From Zymoseptoria tritici IPO323 (Eukaryota > Ascomycota > Dothideomycetes > Mycosphaerellales > Mycosphaerellaceae): DNA of 64,000 nucleotides. The stretch lies in NCBI RefSeq assembly GCF_000219625.1, contig NC_018218.1:5270001-5334000 (forward strand), read 5' to 3'. The position numbers were made by a program, and so were the translations under genes. The notes under the pieces were generated by a model. It was not told the DNA's origin, searched no databases, and saw only the letters and a list, made by a program, of their open reading frames with translations. Shown piece by piece: positions 22,390 through 32,051 of the stretch; the first letter of the stretch is position 1, and each line of letters begins with the position of its first letter.

Positions 22390-24444
22390 ATGGACAGAAA
22401 TTCAAGGGTCATGGACCATCAAGGCGGGTCCTGCAGCCCCTTCGTGGAAGATGAATACCACGAGCAGGAGCAAGAACAAGCGCTTTTGCTAAGCTGGAGA
22501 TCAAGGAATGCTGGGAGCGACGACGAGGAGAAGCGGAGACAGCCCTGCAGGACTCGTCCTTGGAGAGCGCCATCGTGCATGTGTATCGCAAGCCTCATCG
22601 CGACCCTATCGATCGCTACTGCGGCGTATGCTTTCTTCACGGGCAAACATGGACTACCGCAGCAAAAGAGCGCAGCCGCTCCAGATGTGTCAGCCCCGGT
22701 ACAGACGAACGACTACATTCTCAATCCGGATTGGAACTACTCGGACTCTCCGCGACGGCGAGAGTACTCTTGGACAATCAGAGATACGATTCACAATCCG
22801 GATGGAATCTACCGACCAATGATGCTGGTGAATAACCAGTTCCCCGGTCCGCTAATTGAAGCGAATGAGGGCGACACTATCGTCGTGCACGTTGACAATC
22901 AGGCTGACAATGCCACATCGATACACTGGCACGGCATCTATCAGATCGGGACACCTCACATGGACGGTACAGTGGGCATCACGCAATGTCCTATCGCGCC
23001 TGGAACGAACTTCACATACGAGTTCACGGTATCGGGGCAAAGCGGATCATATTGGTGGCATTCTCACCAAGGAGTGCAATCGTCGGATGGCTTGCATGGT
23101 CCGCTGATCATTCACGCCCGAGATGAGCGAGAAAAGCAGAAGATAAGCTACGACACAGATCGTGTGGTAATGCTTTCCGATCATTACCACGACCTGTCTT
23201 CTGCCCTTCTGTGGCAGTATCTCAAACCGGACCAAGAAAATGCGGAGCCAGTCCCCGTAGGTGGCCTTCTGAACGGTCGGTCAACCAGGGACTGTTCTAT
23301 ATTTCCTGACCGGAAATGCGACAACACTTCTTCGCATGTCGGTATTCCTCAAATTGACCTTGCACGAAACCAGAGCCACAGGTTGCGCTTGATAAACGTG
23401 GGCGCCTTTGCAGAGTTCCAGGTCCAAATCGATGAACATCAACTGGCCGTTACAGAAGTCGATGGCACGGATGTACAGCCCGAGACATTCCACACAGTCA
23501 ACATCAACCCAGCTCAGCGGTATAGTGTCATTGTGAACGCTCGCGATACCTCTGCGGATACTTTCTGGTTCCGGGCACGAATGGTCACGACATGCTTTAC
23601 CGATCCTCCGCCTACACTGGATGCAGATTTGCTGGCCGTGGTGAGGTATGATCCGGAGATAGATGTGGCACCTACATCCGCAGACTGGCAAGAGCAGCTC
23701 GCCCAAGACTGCAAAGATCTGGATACGACGAAGCTTGTGCCTGTGGACGTTGTTCAAGCGCCCGCCGAAGCAGATGCGTTCTTCTATTTGCGATCCAACT
23801 TCGAGATTGGCAAGTATCGGCTGAGCCGCGGCTTCTTCAACGAAAGCACATTTCGACCCAATGTCAGGTCGCCCAGTCTGCTGCGGACCATCGATGGCTT
23901 AGCATCAGCCAACGAGACCTTTTCCGGTTCTGCACGCCAGCAAGCAGCATTCGTCAACGATGCTGCTTTCGATACGTCCCGCGAATTGGTCATCCAGACC
24001 ACCGGCATCCAGACAATAGACATCTTGGTGTCCAACTTCGACGATGGTAGCCACCCATTGCATCTCCACGGCTACAAGTACTTCGTCCTTGCCCAAGGTC
24101 ATGGCTATCCTCCTCTGACTGCCGTTGGAGTGGCAATCACACGCGAGAACCTTGCTCCTCTTTATGATAGCTTAGATCTATCAAATCCTCTCCGTCGAGA
24201 CACGGCTTCGATCGAGGCTTTTGGGTGGACCTTGATAAGAGTGGTGGGGAACAATCCGGGTGCGTGGGCGTTACATTGCCATATCTCATGGCATTCGGAA
24301 GCCGGGTTGGTTATGCAGCTTCTGACGAGCACGGATGAGTTGGAAAAGATGCAGGTTCCGGAGGCGAACCTGCGATTGTGTGTGCAGGATGGGGTCGAAA
24401 GGGGCATGGGTCCGGATGACGAAGATTTTAGAGATCTTGCATGA
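22390..24444 (+). CDS. membrane-anchored multicopper oxidase (laccase-like)
   Basis: A single exon encodes 684 residues. The first 60 residues are polar, then comes one hydrophobic segment (MCIASLIATLSIATAAYAFF), so it is probably a type II membrane protein with the catalytic part outside. All four copper motifs are present: HWHG at about 179, WWHSHQG at about 222, HPLHLHGY at about 555 and HCHISWHSEAGL at about 629. The ligand His residues are kept, and Leu at the type 1 axial position suggests a medium-to-high potential copper. The eighth position of motif 3 is Tyr rather than the usual His, which is not a copper ligand. Substrates could be phenols or metals. A Fet3 role is less likely because no C-terminal anchor exists. 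Confidence 0.9.
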   Translation: MDRNSRVMDHQGGSCSPFVEDEYHEQEQEQALLLSWRSRNAGSDDEEKRRQPCRTRPWRAPSCMCIASLIATLSIATAAYAFFTGKHGLPQQKSAAAPDVSAPVQTNDYILNPDWNYSDSPRRREYSWTIRDTIHNPDGIYRPMMLVNNQFPGPLIEANEGDTIVVHVDNQADNATSIHWHGIYQIGTPHMDGTVGITQCPIAPGTNFTYEFTVSGQSGSYWWHSHQGVQSSDGLHGPLIIHARDEREKQKISYDTDRVVMLSDHYHDLSSALLWQYLKPDQENAEPVPVGGLLNGRSTRDCSIFPDRKCDNTSSHVGIPQIDLARNQSHRLRLINVGAFAEFQVQIDEHQLAVTEVDGTDVQPETFHTVNINPAQRYSVIVNARDTSADTFWFRARMVTTCFTDPPPTLDADLLAVVRYDPEIDVAPTSADWQEQLAQDCKDLDTTKLVPVDVVQAPAEADAFFYLRSNFEIGKYRLSRGFFNESTFRPNVRSPSLLRTIDGLASANETFSGSARQQAAFVNDAAFDTSRELVIQTTGIQTIDILVSNFDDGSHPLHLHGYKYFVLAQGHGYPPLTAVGVAITRENLAPLYDSLDLSNPLRRDTASIEAFGWTLIRVVGNNPGAWALHCHISWHSEAGLVMQLLTSTDELEKMQVPEANLRLCVQDGVERGMGPDDEDFRDLA

Positions 24445-24456
24445 TAATGGTTGAGA

Positions 24457-24471
24457 GTCTCAACTTGAGAC
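24457..24471 (+). repeat. perfect 15-base palindrome after the oxidase stop
   Basis: GTCTCAACTTGAGAC is a 7-base inverted repeat around one base, 13 bases past the stop codon. It could fold in the mRNA 3' end. No function is shown. Confidence 0.4.
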
Positions 24472-24541
24472 ACCGGAACATTCACCCATCGGATGATCTC
24501 CGCGGGCCGAACGGGATGGCTCGAAAATGATGTGCAGCAGG

Positions 24542-24582
24542 GTCCAAGACCGCGATAAGCATCGTCTTGGCGGGTCTTGGAC
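24542..24582 (+). repeat. 10-base perfect inverted repeat with 21-base loop
   Basis: GTCCAAGACC (24542-24551) is exactly complementary to GGTCTTGGAC (24573-24582). It lies about 100 bases after the oxidase stop. It may be a transcript hairpin or a binding site for a dimeric protein. Only the symmetry is observed. Confidence 0.4.
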
Positions 24583-25050
24583 GCCGCGGGACTTAATATA
24601 TGAGCTGCCTAGTCTATAAGGTTGAGCACGTTCTCGATAAGAACAGCCCAGACGCTCCCGGTGGTGTCGTCACGGACCTTGGTATTTGTCGGCCTCTCGA
24701 TCAGAGCTTTCCAAACGTTTGCCTTTCTCCGCATATACCGCAACGTTGCATTGTCAAGGCGCATGGAGCCTGTGATGGCTCATTGATCGAGATTTTCGAA
24801 TGGGGCCAGATCTGCGCCGTGAGCTTTCAAGGTTAAAGTTGGCGGGTGCTTGACTTGACGTGTACCTTCGGAGGTATTTGTGTTACAGATGCTTGAATGA
24901 CGCTATCTCGTTTCGAATATCGGCACATTCTGGCCGATTGTCGATCTTGTGGATCATGCTTGACCTCTCCTCTCCCTGGTGTACTAGGTGCAGGTATTGT
25001 CTGCTTCACTTTCCTTGTCCTTCAATGGTTCGTATACGCAACACCACGCA

Positions 25051-26209
25051 ATGTCATCGCCCGAGAACCCCTCACAACAACCCTCCCGTCCAACAAACGC
25101 GGGTCGTTCAGTGACTGCTCCACAACTAGATCAAGCCCTCCAACAAGAGCTGCCGACACATCGCAGCTTGCACCAATCCCTCAAAGAATACACACATTCA
25201 TCAACGGATAGCTCAAAGCAAGATGGCTCCGACAAGATCAATGACCTGGGCAAATCACGATCAAACGTAAGTGTGCATACTCTACGGTCCTATCACCAAG
25301 GCCATTGGCTTTGTCGACAGTTCGTCAACGACACACAAGTAAGAAACTGACCTTTGTGTTCCTCAGTCCCAATCATCCTCCTCCCCAACCGAACCACCTG
25401 CATCCAAAATCTCCTTCCCCACTCGCTCCAGCTGGCGCACCTACTTCATGCAAGAAGTTGCAACAGACCGCTACCTCGAAGCCCAACTCCTCCTCATGAC
25501 CCTCACGACTGGCGTCCTCGATGCAATGACATACTCAACGTACGGCGTCTTCGCCTCCAAGCAGACAGGCAACACTCTCTTCCTCGCCCTCTACGCTTCC
25601 GGCCACGAGGCTTTAGGTCCCGGATTTGAGAAGAATGTCGGGATATCTATCTCTGTATTCATCCTTGGCGCTGCATTTTTCGGACACTTGGGGCATGTAT
25701 CGCGGCAGAAGAGGAGGGTATGGTTACTGGTTTCGAATGCGTTCCAGGCGCTGCTCATGTTAGCAGCTGCAGCGATACGATACTTCGTTTCACGCCGCGA
25801 GACTGGCTCAGGCGCCCTGGCGATTCTCGCGTTGTTGAGTTTCGCAGAAGCAGGACAGATCGCCACGGCGTTGAACGTGGGCATGCCAGAGTTGAACACG
25901 ACGATGATTACAGGCGCTCTGATACAACTGTGTACAGACCGGAGGATCTTCGCTTGGAGGAATGTGAAGAGGAATCGACGGTTGGCATTTTTCGCATCGA
26001 TTTTGGCCGGTGGATTCGTGGGCGCGGGTACGATGAGATGGCGGAGTCCGAGTGCGGCCTTGGTGGTTGCGGCGGCGATCAAGGGGTTTTTGGTGATCAC
26101 TTTCCTTGGCAATCGGGGCTTGGTGGAGAGAACGAAAGTGTTGGAGGACGGCGGGCACAAGGTCGAGGGAACGGCCACGCCGGCTACGAGGGTATTGTGG
26201 GGAGACTGA
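25051..26209 (+). CDS. DUF1275 (YoaK-type) membrane protein
   Basis: Two exons encode about 352 residues; the intron is 25267-25366. A polar 110-residue N-terminus is followed by TLTTGVLDAMTYSTYGVFAS and KQTGNTLFLALYASG, the signature of the DUF1275 family. About six hydrophobic segments follow, with GMPELNTTMITGAL as the second conserved block. The family is predicted to transport or sense a small molecule, but no substrate is established. The start MSSPENP is the first ATG in frame with a polar leader; an earlier in-frame ATG at 24988 lies in what looks like untranslated sequence. Confidence 0.87.
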
Positions 26210-26665
26210 TAGAAATGAATAGTCTTGCTGGGTACGCAGAGAAACCCGAGGGCGAAGAGCAGAGATGAAAGAAGATGACGACTCACGACCGTGCAAAGAA
26301 TATGCAGACCATGCCCCAAAGCCTCCTGTCATCTGCGTTGGTACGGCCATCATCGCGACAGGTCACAACTGCCCTCTCTGCTTCTTAGCACGCGTGGGGC
26401 TTGTCCAAGAGTGGCGATGTCGATGTTGCGGTAAGGTAAGCGGACTCTTCAACAAGATGCCTAACGAGCGAGGAGAGTTGAGATTCGTTCTTGCCTGAGG
26501 CAGGACTTCTGGCTTAGTCATGGTCGTCTCTGTTGTTCCCGTCAAGTCCTTTCTCATTCTTCATCACTCTGAACAGACGTTTTGGTGTGCATCCACGCAT
26601 CGGACCGTACACTCGCTGAGAAGAGGCTGCTCTTCATTCCTCCCGATCTCTCACCGGACACTATA
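26210..26665. other. intergenic gap between convergent genes
   Basis: 456 bases holding the two 3' ends. Nothing else recognised. Confidence 0.4.
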
Positions 26666-28411
26666 TCAAGAAGCTCCCCGAATTCGTGGTCCAAATCGCT
26701 GAAGAAGCATCGACGCCGGCACCATCATGAGTGCGATCACTGGACTGTGATCAGCGAGCCGCCTGAATGAGACATTGGTTTGTGGACAAACTCACGTGCC
26801 AGTACCGTATTGCCCCAGCCATACCCAAGCTCTTCGTACATTCTCGGGCCTGCAAGAGGTACCGTCAAGCCGAAGACACATCGCACGGCCACGCTCACTG
26901 CAAGCGCGCTGGCTGCATAGCTTGTGTAAGCCTCGACCAGGTAGCCTTGGACTGCTTGAAATGCGAATATGATGCCAAGTCCGGTGACTCCGGTCGCTGT
27001 GACGGGAACGATCCAATGCCAGACGTAATGCAAGGACCAGCCATACCAACACTGACCACAAGCAATGAGGACGCCGGATATTATAAGAGGCGGCAGATGG
27101 TCCTCTGCTAATAGCTCCCGCCCGGTCCTGTTGCGGTCTCTTGTTTGCCCGCGCATCCAGAAGTCCAGCATGAGTTGTCCGAGGAGAGACCCCACTCCAA
27201 GACCGAGGAAAGTGAGACCGGCTTGTCCTTCCGTAAATCCATAAGTGCTCACAAATACCTCCGTCAGTGTGGAGAACATCAGGTACATGAAGCAATATGC
27301 AACTGATCCAAATAGAGACAAGATGATGATCACCGGGCAAAAGATGAGCATTTTCCATGGCCTCGCAACCGACGCCAGTAAGCGCTTCTTCGGTGCAATT
27401 CCATCGTCGAGCTTCGAACGGTATTGCAGCCCTGTCAATGTTCGCAGCTTTCGCGCTCTTCTTTCAAGGAGGCATGGTGCATATGTCTCTCGTAAAAAGA
27501 ATACGCAGATTATCAACCAAAAAGTTCCCTGGAGCACGTCAATCCAAGAGGTGGTGACGAACTCGATGCAAGCTCACCGTTATTGACAGCATCCCGAACG
27601 TCCACCGCCAGCTGATTTTCTGGGTAACATAGCCACCAACGACAGGTCCCACCATTGGTGCCTGTCGGAATCGTGGTCAGCACTGGGATTTCAACATCGC
27701 GAGAATCGAATTGGTACCTACCAGTACTGGACCGATATTCCATATGTTCAAGGCTCGACCGCGGTCCTCTGGCGCCATCAGATCAGCAACATAGCCGCCA
27801 CCAAGCGAAATGGTGCTGATGCCCATAAGCAACCGAGCCAAGATCAACATCGGGATATCGACGCTGACCGCGCACAAGACCCCGCCGACCACGAAAGCCA
27901 GATTGGTGGCATGCATTATCGGGATTCGTCCGTAGAGCTCGCTGAGCGGTGACAGGACGAGTGGCCCTGCAGCAAGTCCAACGACGTAAATTGAGACCAA
28001 AAGCTGAGCCACGACTTCGTTGCTGGAGTGGAAGTCTGCCATTGCTCTCGCGGCTCCCGGTGCGAACATGGTACTTGACATGGCTCTGTTCGAACCGTGT
28101 GTCAGTATTCCCGTTTGAGCTTGCTGCCAGGGAGAAACGCACTGATTGAAAGTTATGACGGAGATCAGCATAATGACAAGCCATCTTCTGGTCGGCGACC
28201 AGTTCCGAGGATTTTGAGGATCTTGGGAACCATCCCAATCAACGAGGAGATCCTCTTCCGGAAGACCGACTTCCGTTTCGATTCTTGGAGAGTTGTCGTT
28301 TTCGTCTTGGAGCAAACTTTCGAGGACTTTGCGTTCGACAACTTGACACCGTTCAATGCAGACCCTTTCTTCTTGTACTCCACTATCAATGGCTGGAGTC
28401 ACTGAAACCAT
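26666..28411 (-). CDS. MFS drug:H+ antiporter-type transporter (DHA1-like)
   Basis: Five exons encode about 507 residues; introns are 26740-26795, 27529-27577, 27662-27721 and 28086-28142. The N-terminal DPQNPRNWS motif before the first membrane segment is the hallmark of fungal DHA1 multidrug and polyamine-type transporters. SELYGRIPIMH is the loop 2-3 motif and APMVGPVVGGYVT is motif C, typical of antiporters. The last exon provides the expected end (LIALMMVPASMLLQRFGPRIR); without it the protein would lose membrane segment 12. It lies next to a dioxygenase gene on the same strand, so export of an oxidised metabolite is conceivable but unproven. Confidence 0.88.
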
Positions 28412-28749
28412 ATTCCTGACGTGGATCTAAAGATGCCGCTGTCGAGATACAGCAGCTACCATTCGGAATTGAATATACAAAAGTGGGAGAGCTGTGCAGC
28501 TTCTCTGCTGAGCGGTGTGGTTCACTATATACGAAAAGTCTTGCGTCGGAAGGCTCTCAGGATGACACGTTAGTGGTGAGCAAGTTATGTGGCTAGGTTG
28601 TGCTAAGGGCGGTATATGGCCGCCGAGAAACGTGAATCCATTGGCCGACATTCGTTCGAACAACAAATACGAGGCGAAGTTGATGCAGCGTCAATCATCC
28701 TCTCATCACCACGACAAGCTATCCTGCTATCACAGTCTTCGAGCTATCT
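28412..28749. promoter_or_regulatory. MFS transporter upstream region
   Basis: 338 bases between the transporter start and the oxygenase stop, both on minus. No element recognised. Confidence 0.35.
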
Positions 28750-29695
28750 TCAATCATAGCACACAATTGCACGCACTTCAATGCTCTGCCGCGGCTCACC
28801 GCGACTTTCATCCCCCAAATCAAACGAGCAGTGAGGAACAGCAACACTTTGTCCCTTTCGCGAATCGTAGCCAGCAAAGATCACCACCTCCTCCGGTGTC
28901 TGGTCTGGCAACCAGTACCACTTGTGATTCGGGCTGTACAAGACTTGATAGATCTCATTGACCATCTTCGGAAATACCTCGTCCACCGTGAGCAGATCCG
29001 TGTCTTGATTCACGGACTTTGCGTCGCAATACGCCAAAGGATAGTCGCGGAGCGGTCCGATCAGAGGTTTCCAGATGCTGGTTCAAAAGTCAGCTGTTGT
29101 CGGATGTTGATGCAATATGGTTGTGCCGGCTCACTTGACGACTTGAAAATGACGCTTCTTGAAGTCTTCCGCCTGGTCACCGAAGTAGTTCCTCAATCGC
29201 TCCTCAACTTCGGCGTTGGTGTAGTCTGCAGATCGATCAGTCGGAGTTGTTGATGAGCAGAGCATGCAGAAGCTCACCAATGTGCGCCGAGAGCGCTGGC
29301 TGAGGGACGGTGTCCTTCGTCGCCGGGTGGAAAGGAAACTCAGGTTTGCGTTTGCGCAGCATGTGATCGAAGATGAACACTTCTTTCGCGCCCAGTGCTT
29401 TCTTCAGACAGCGTTGAACTATCGGGAGATACAGCTTCTCGATCTTGCTTTCATCATCGAAGTCTTCTCTTGGTAGATTCCTGTCCAGCTTTGCCATCTT
29501 GAAGCCGCACTCGTGGTAGTCCAAGTCTGCGGCTCTCATGTCATGGATCTTGATATTGGAGAAGAATTCGATGAGGAAGTTCGTCCGCGGAATGTCTGAA
29601 GCAACGGGATAGGTGAGGATGTAGGGCTTCTCCTTCGAGAGCCTGTCGTCGTTGGACTGCGCATGTCGAAGCGTGGCAACGACTGTATCACCCAT
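28750..29695 (-). CDS. CmcJ / GA4-desaturase-like (AsaB-type) oxygenase family protein
   Basis: Three exons encode about 278 residues; introns are 29078-29134 and 29226-29277. Conserved pieces are KPYILTYPVASDIPRTN near the start, FIFDHMLRKR in the middle, VVNIWKPLIGPLRDYPLAYCD across the second splice, and WYWLPDQTPEEVVIFAGYDS near the end. Such proteins are annotated as hydroxylase/desaturase AsaB or gibberellin GA4 desaturase and occur in many fungal metabolite clusters. They are 2-oxoglutarate/Fe(II)-type enzymes by relation; the His-Asp-His triad is spread across HIDYT and later His. The ATG at 29695 is preferred because homologs start shortly before the KPY block; 29773 would add 26 residues. 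Confidence 0.83.
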
Positions 29696-30121
29696 TTCGT
29701 GGAAATTCGAGAATTGAATGTCAGATCTTAAGTGCTCGCAGATTGTAGAAAGATGTGCTGTTGGTTCTACCACTCTTCCGCAACCAAGTCATGTGTATTG
29801 GACAAACTGAAATGGGACCGGTTCCCAAGCTTAGCTCTCGCAGCCGTGATCGTGACACCCCCTCCGATCTCAATGACCGTAGTTGAAATGAGCGAGAATG
29901 AGTGCGTTATCAGACAAGGGCCACGCACACGAATGCAGTCCCTCGCGGCATTGTGAAGGCGAGGTCAGCATGTTCAGCTCATGCTCTCCATCATCAGCAG
30001 GCAAAACTTGCTCTATAACCCTGTCAATACGTAGGACCCCGTACCACCTACCGGATCCAGATGGAAGAGCTCCCCAGAGACCCCTGACTCCTGATTGGGA
30101 TGGCATTCGTTGGAGGCGCTG
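29696..30121. other. intergenic region before the minisatellite
   Basis: About 430 bases that include the promoter of the oxygenase gene. No gene recognised. Confidence 0.4.
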
Positions 30122-30540
30122 ACAGCTTGCTACACGCCATAGTCCAGCGGCACCACATCATTCGTTTTCAGCTCAAACTCGCTCTTCATGCTTGCACTCG
30201 ACCGGCCAGCTTGGGATTCGTCATCGTCCAGCAACACCACATCATTCTTTCTCAGCTCAAACTCGCTCTCCGTGCTTGCAATCGACCGGGCAGCTTGCTG
30301 CACACCATCGGCCAGCACACACCACCTCGTCGATTCCAAGCTCAACTCCGCTCTTCATGGATGTAATCGCCCTGCCAGCTTACTACGCGCCATCATCTAG
30401 CGCACACCAGACCAAGCATCGTTAGCTCAAACTCGCTCTTCATGCTTGCAATTACCTAGCTACCTTGCTACTCGCCATCGACCAGCAACACCGCATTATG
30501 CAGATTTAGCTCAAATTGGCTCTTCATGGATGCCACCGCA
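30122..30540 (+). repeat. minisatellite, about five copies of an 84-85 bp unit
   Basis: The phrase CAGCTTGCTNCACGCC recurs at about 30122, 30207, 30291, 30376 and 30460, and the phrase CAGCTCAAACTCGCTCTTC at about 30169, 30253, 30338, 30422 and 30506. Spacing is 84 or 85 bases throughout. Copies differ by scattered substitutions, several of them C-to-T in CpA. On the minus strand the 84-base period gives a 28-residue open repeat for two and a half units, broken by the 85-base units. I regard it as a non-coding tandem array lying just upstream of the repeat gene at 30651. Confidence 0.8.
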
Positions 30541-30590
30541 ATGGTATAGAAGGCCCAGATTCTTCACGTCTGGACTGATTACTAACTTGT

Positions 30591-30650
30591 CAACTCTTCA
30601 CTTGCGTCCTTTCGATTAAACCTCTTTGAACATCATCCAAACAAGCAACA
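30591..30650 (+). promoter_or_regulatory. probable leader of the tandem-repeat gene
   Basis: The 60 bases before the ATG at 30651 are pyrimidine/A-rich and end in ACAAGCAACATGTC, an ordinary fungal start context. They show no RIP-type damage, in contrast to the following repeats. Confidence 0.4.
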
Positions 30651-31501
30651 TGTCTCCAGTCGAACAGAAGGCTCAGCTATAGAAGGCTGTGTAGCTATAG
30701 GAGGAGAACGCTAATTCGAACACCGTCGCTATCGAGACTCCGGAGCAAGCTAACTTCTAGCGCTCCTACGGAACCTACGCCCCGAACTCGAAGGGCAAGC
30801 TCTTCGACGTAGAGGACGGCGAAAAGGCTTAGCTATAGAAGTCTGTCTAGCCTTAGGACAAGAGCGCTAGCGATGCCGAGGTTGTCGAGACTCCGGAACA
30901 GGCCAACTTCTAGCGCTCCTACGGAACTTACGCTCTAAACTCTAAGGGCAAGCTCTTTAACGTCGACGATAAGCAGAAGTCTTAGCTATAGAAGGCCGTC
31001 TGGCCACAGGGCGAGGGCGTCGACGCCAACACCGTTCCCGTCGAGACTGCCGAACAGGCCAACTTCCAGCGCTCCTACGGCACCTACGCCCCGAACTCCA
31101 AGGGCAAACTCTTTACCGTAGATGACAGCGAAAAGGCCCAGCCATAGAAGGCTGTCTAGCCATAGGGCGAGGGTGTCGACGCTAACAACCTCCCGGTCGA
31201 GACTGCCGAACAGGCCAACTTCTAGCGCTCCTACGGCACCTACGCCCCGAACTCGAAGGGCAAGCTCTTCGACGTAGAGGACGGCGAAAAGGCTTAGCTA
31301 TAGAAGTCTGTCTAGCCTTAGGACAAGAGCGCTAGCGATGCCAAGGTCGTCGAGACTCCGGAACAGGCTAACTTCTAGCGCTCCTACGGAACTTACGCTC
31401 CTAACTCTAAGGGCAAGCTCTTCGACGTCAAGGACGAGACCAAGGGTATAATGACCAGCTTTCGAGATTGCCTGACATGCAGAGCTGACTTACTTGCCAG
31501 G
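30651..31501 (+). pseudogene. five-copy tandem-repeat protein gene riddled with TAG codons
   Basis: From ATG 30651 one frame runs about 795 bases without any insertion or deletion, yet contains 20 in-frame TAG codons and no TAA or TGA. Five units of 51-52 codons are seen; the block ANF(Q/stop)RSYGTYAPNSKGKLF recurs at about 30749, 30902, 31058, 31214 and 31367. In the least damaged copy (around 31061) the matching codons read CAG, TGG and CCA-CAG, so TAG arose from CAG or TGG, and CTA from CCA, all as CpA-to-TpA changes on one strand or the other. That is RIP. The array ends at a good intron signal (31447-31501, branch CTGAC). The protein would be hydrophilic, Gln/Lys/Glu-rich, with no signal peptide; I do not recognise it. 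Confidence 0.75.
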
Positions 31502-32051
31502 AACCGAATGAGCTCGCTCGACGCTCGTCGGGCTATCACGCCAAATTTGATGATCTGTTTGTGGGAGGAAGGACTTTCGGACTCTCGTTGAACTCAGGGA
31601 ACGGTGAATATTGAGCTCAGGACTCTGGTCTCTGGAGTGCTGTAGCAATCACAAATGGAACTTGAATTGTTCCCGTCATCGTGGACTTCATATACCTGAT
31701 CGTAGCGTGCACTGCTGTGGCGTGATGAAACAATGCGAGGGGGATGAGCATCGAGCATGTGGATGAGAAGGTAAGGGATCCCGCGAGCAGCGGATGTCAA
31801 GGACAAGGGGTAGGCTGCGGGTAGAGCCGCTTTTAGCGTGTAAGCACAACTCCGCGTGAGGATTCCTTCTCGACAAATCACCAACGCGTTGCTATTGCTC
31901 CCTTCAAGCCATCATAATGATTTATCTCTCCAGGATCGGTGCAGCAAAGTAATATTTCACGACATTGTACACGGAAAAGTTGCTCCGTCAATGCTGGTGC
32001 GACATGATGCTATTTACACAGCTGAGATGCCTTCGCCGAAGCTGGCCTATC
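31502..32051. other. intergenic region after the repeat gene
   Basis: About 550 bases of normal composition. A short open stretch after the intron (about 31502-31615) has weak similarity in pattern to the repeat unit (RRSSGYHAKFDDLF) but in a phase that does not match the splice. No other gene recognised. Confidence 0.35.

Larger units (their letters stand above)
24445..25050. other. intergenic region with two inverted repeats
   Basis: 606 bases between two plus-strand genes. It holds the 3' region of the oxidase with the inverted repeats listed separately, and the promoter of the DUF1275 gene. No gene seen. Confidence 0.4.

Noticed and set aside
30130..30345. 28-residue repeat protein on the minus strand of the minisatellite
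   Set aside because: The frame is broken by 85-base units and covers only part of the array; a non-coding minisatellite is simpler.
30651..31445. Alternative genetic code or suppressor-read TAG in the repeat gene
   Set aside because: All neighbouring genes use normal stops, and the CpA-to-TpA pattern between units explains the TAG codons without recoding.
31502..31615. Extra C-terminal exon of the repeat gene (RRSSGYHAKFDDLF)
   Set aside because: The pattern is suggestive, but the phase after the 31447-31501 intron leads to a stop within three codons.
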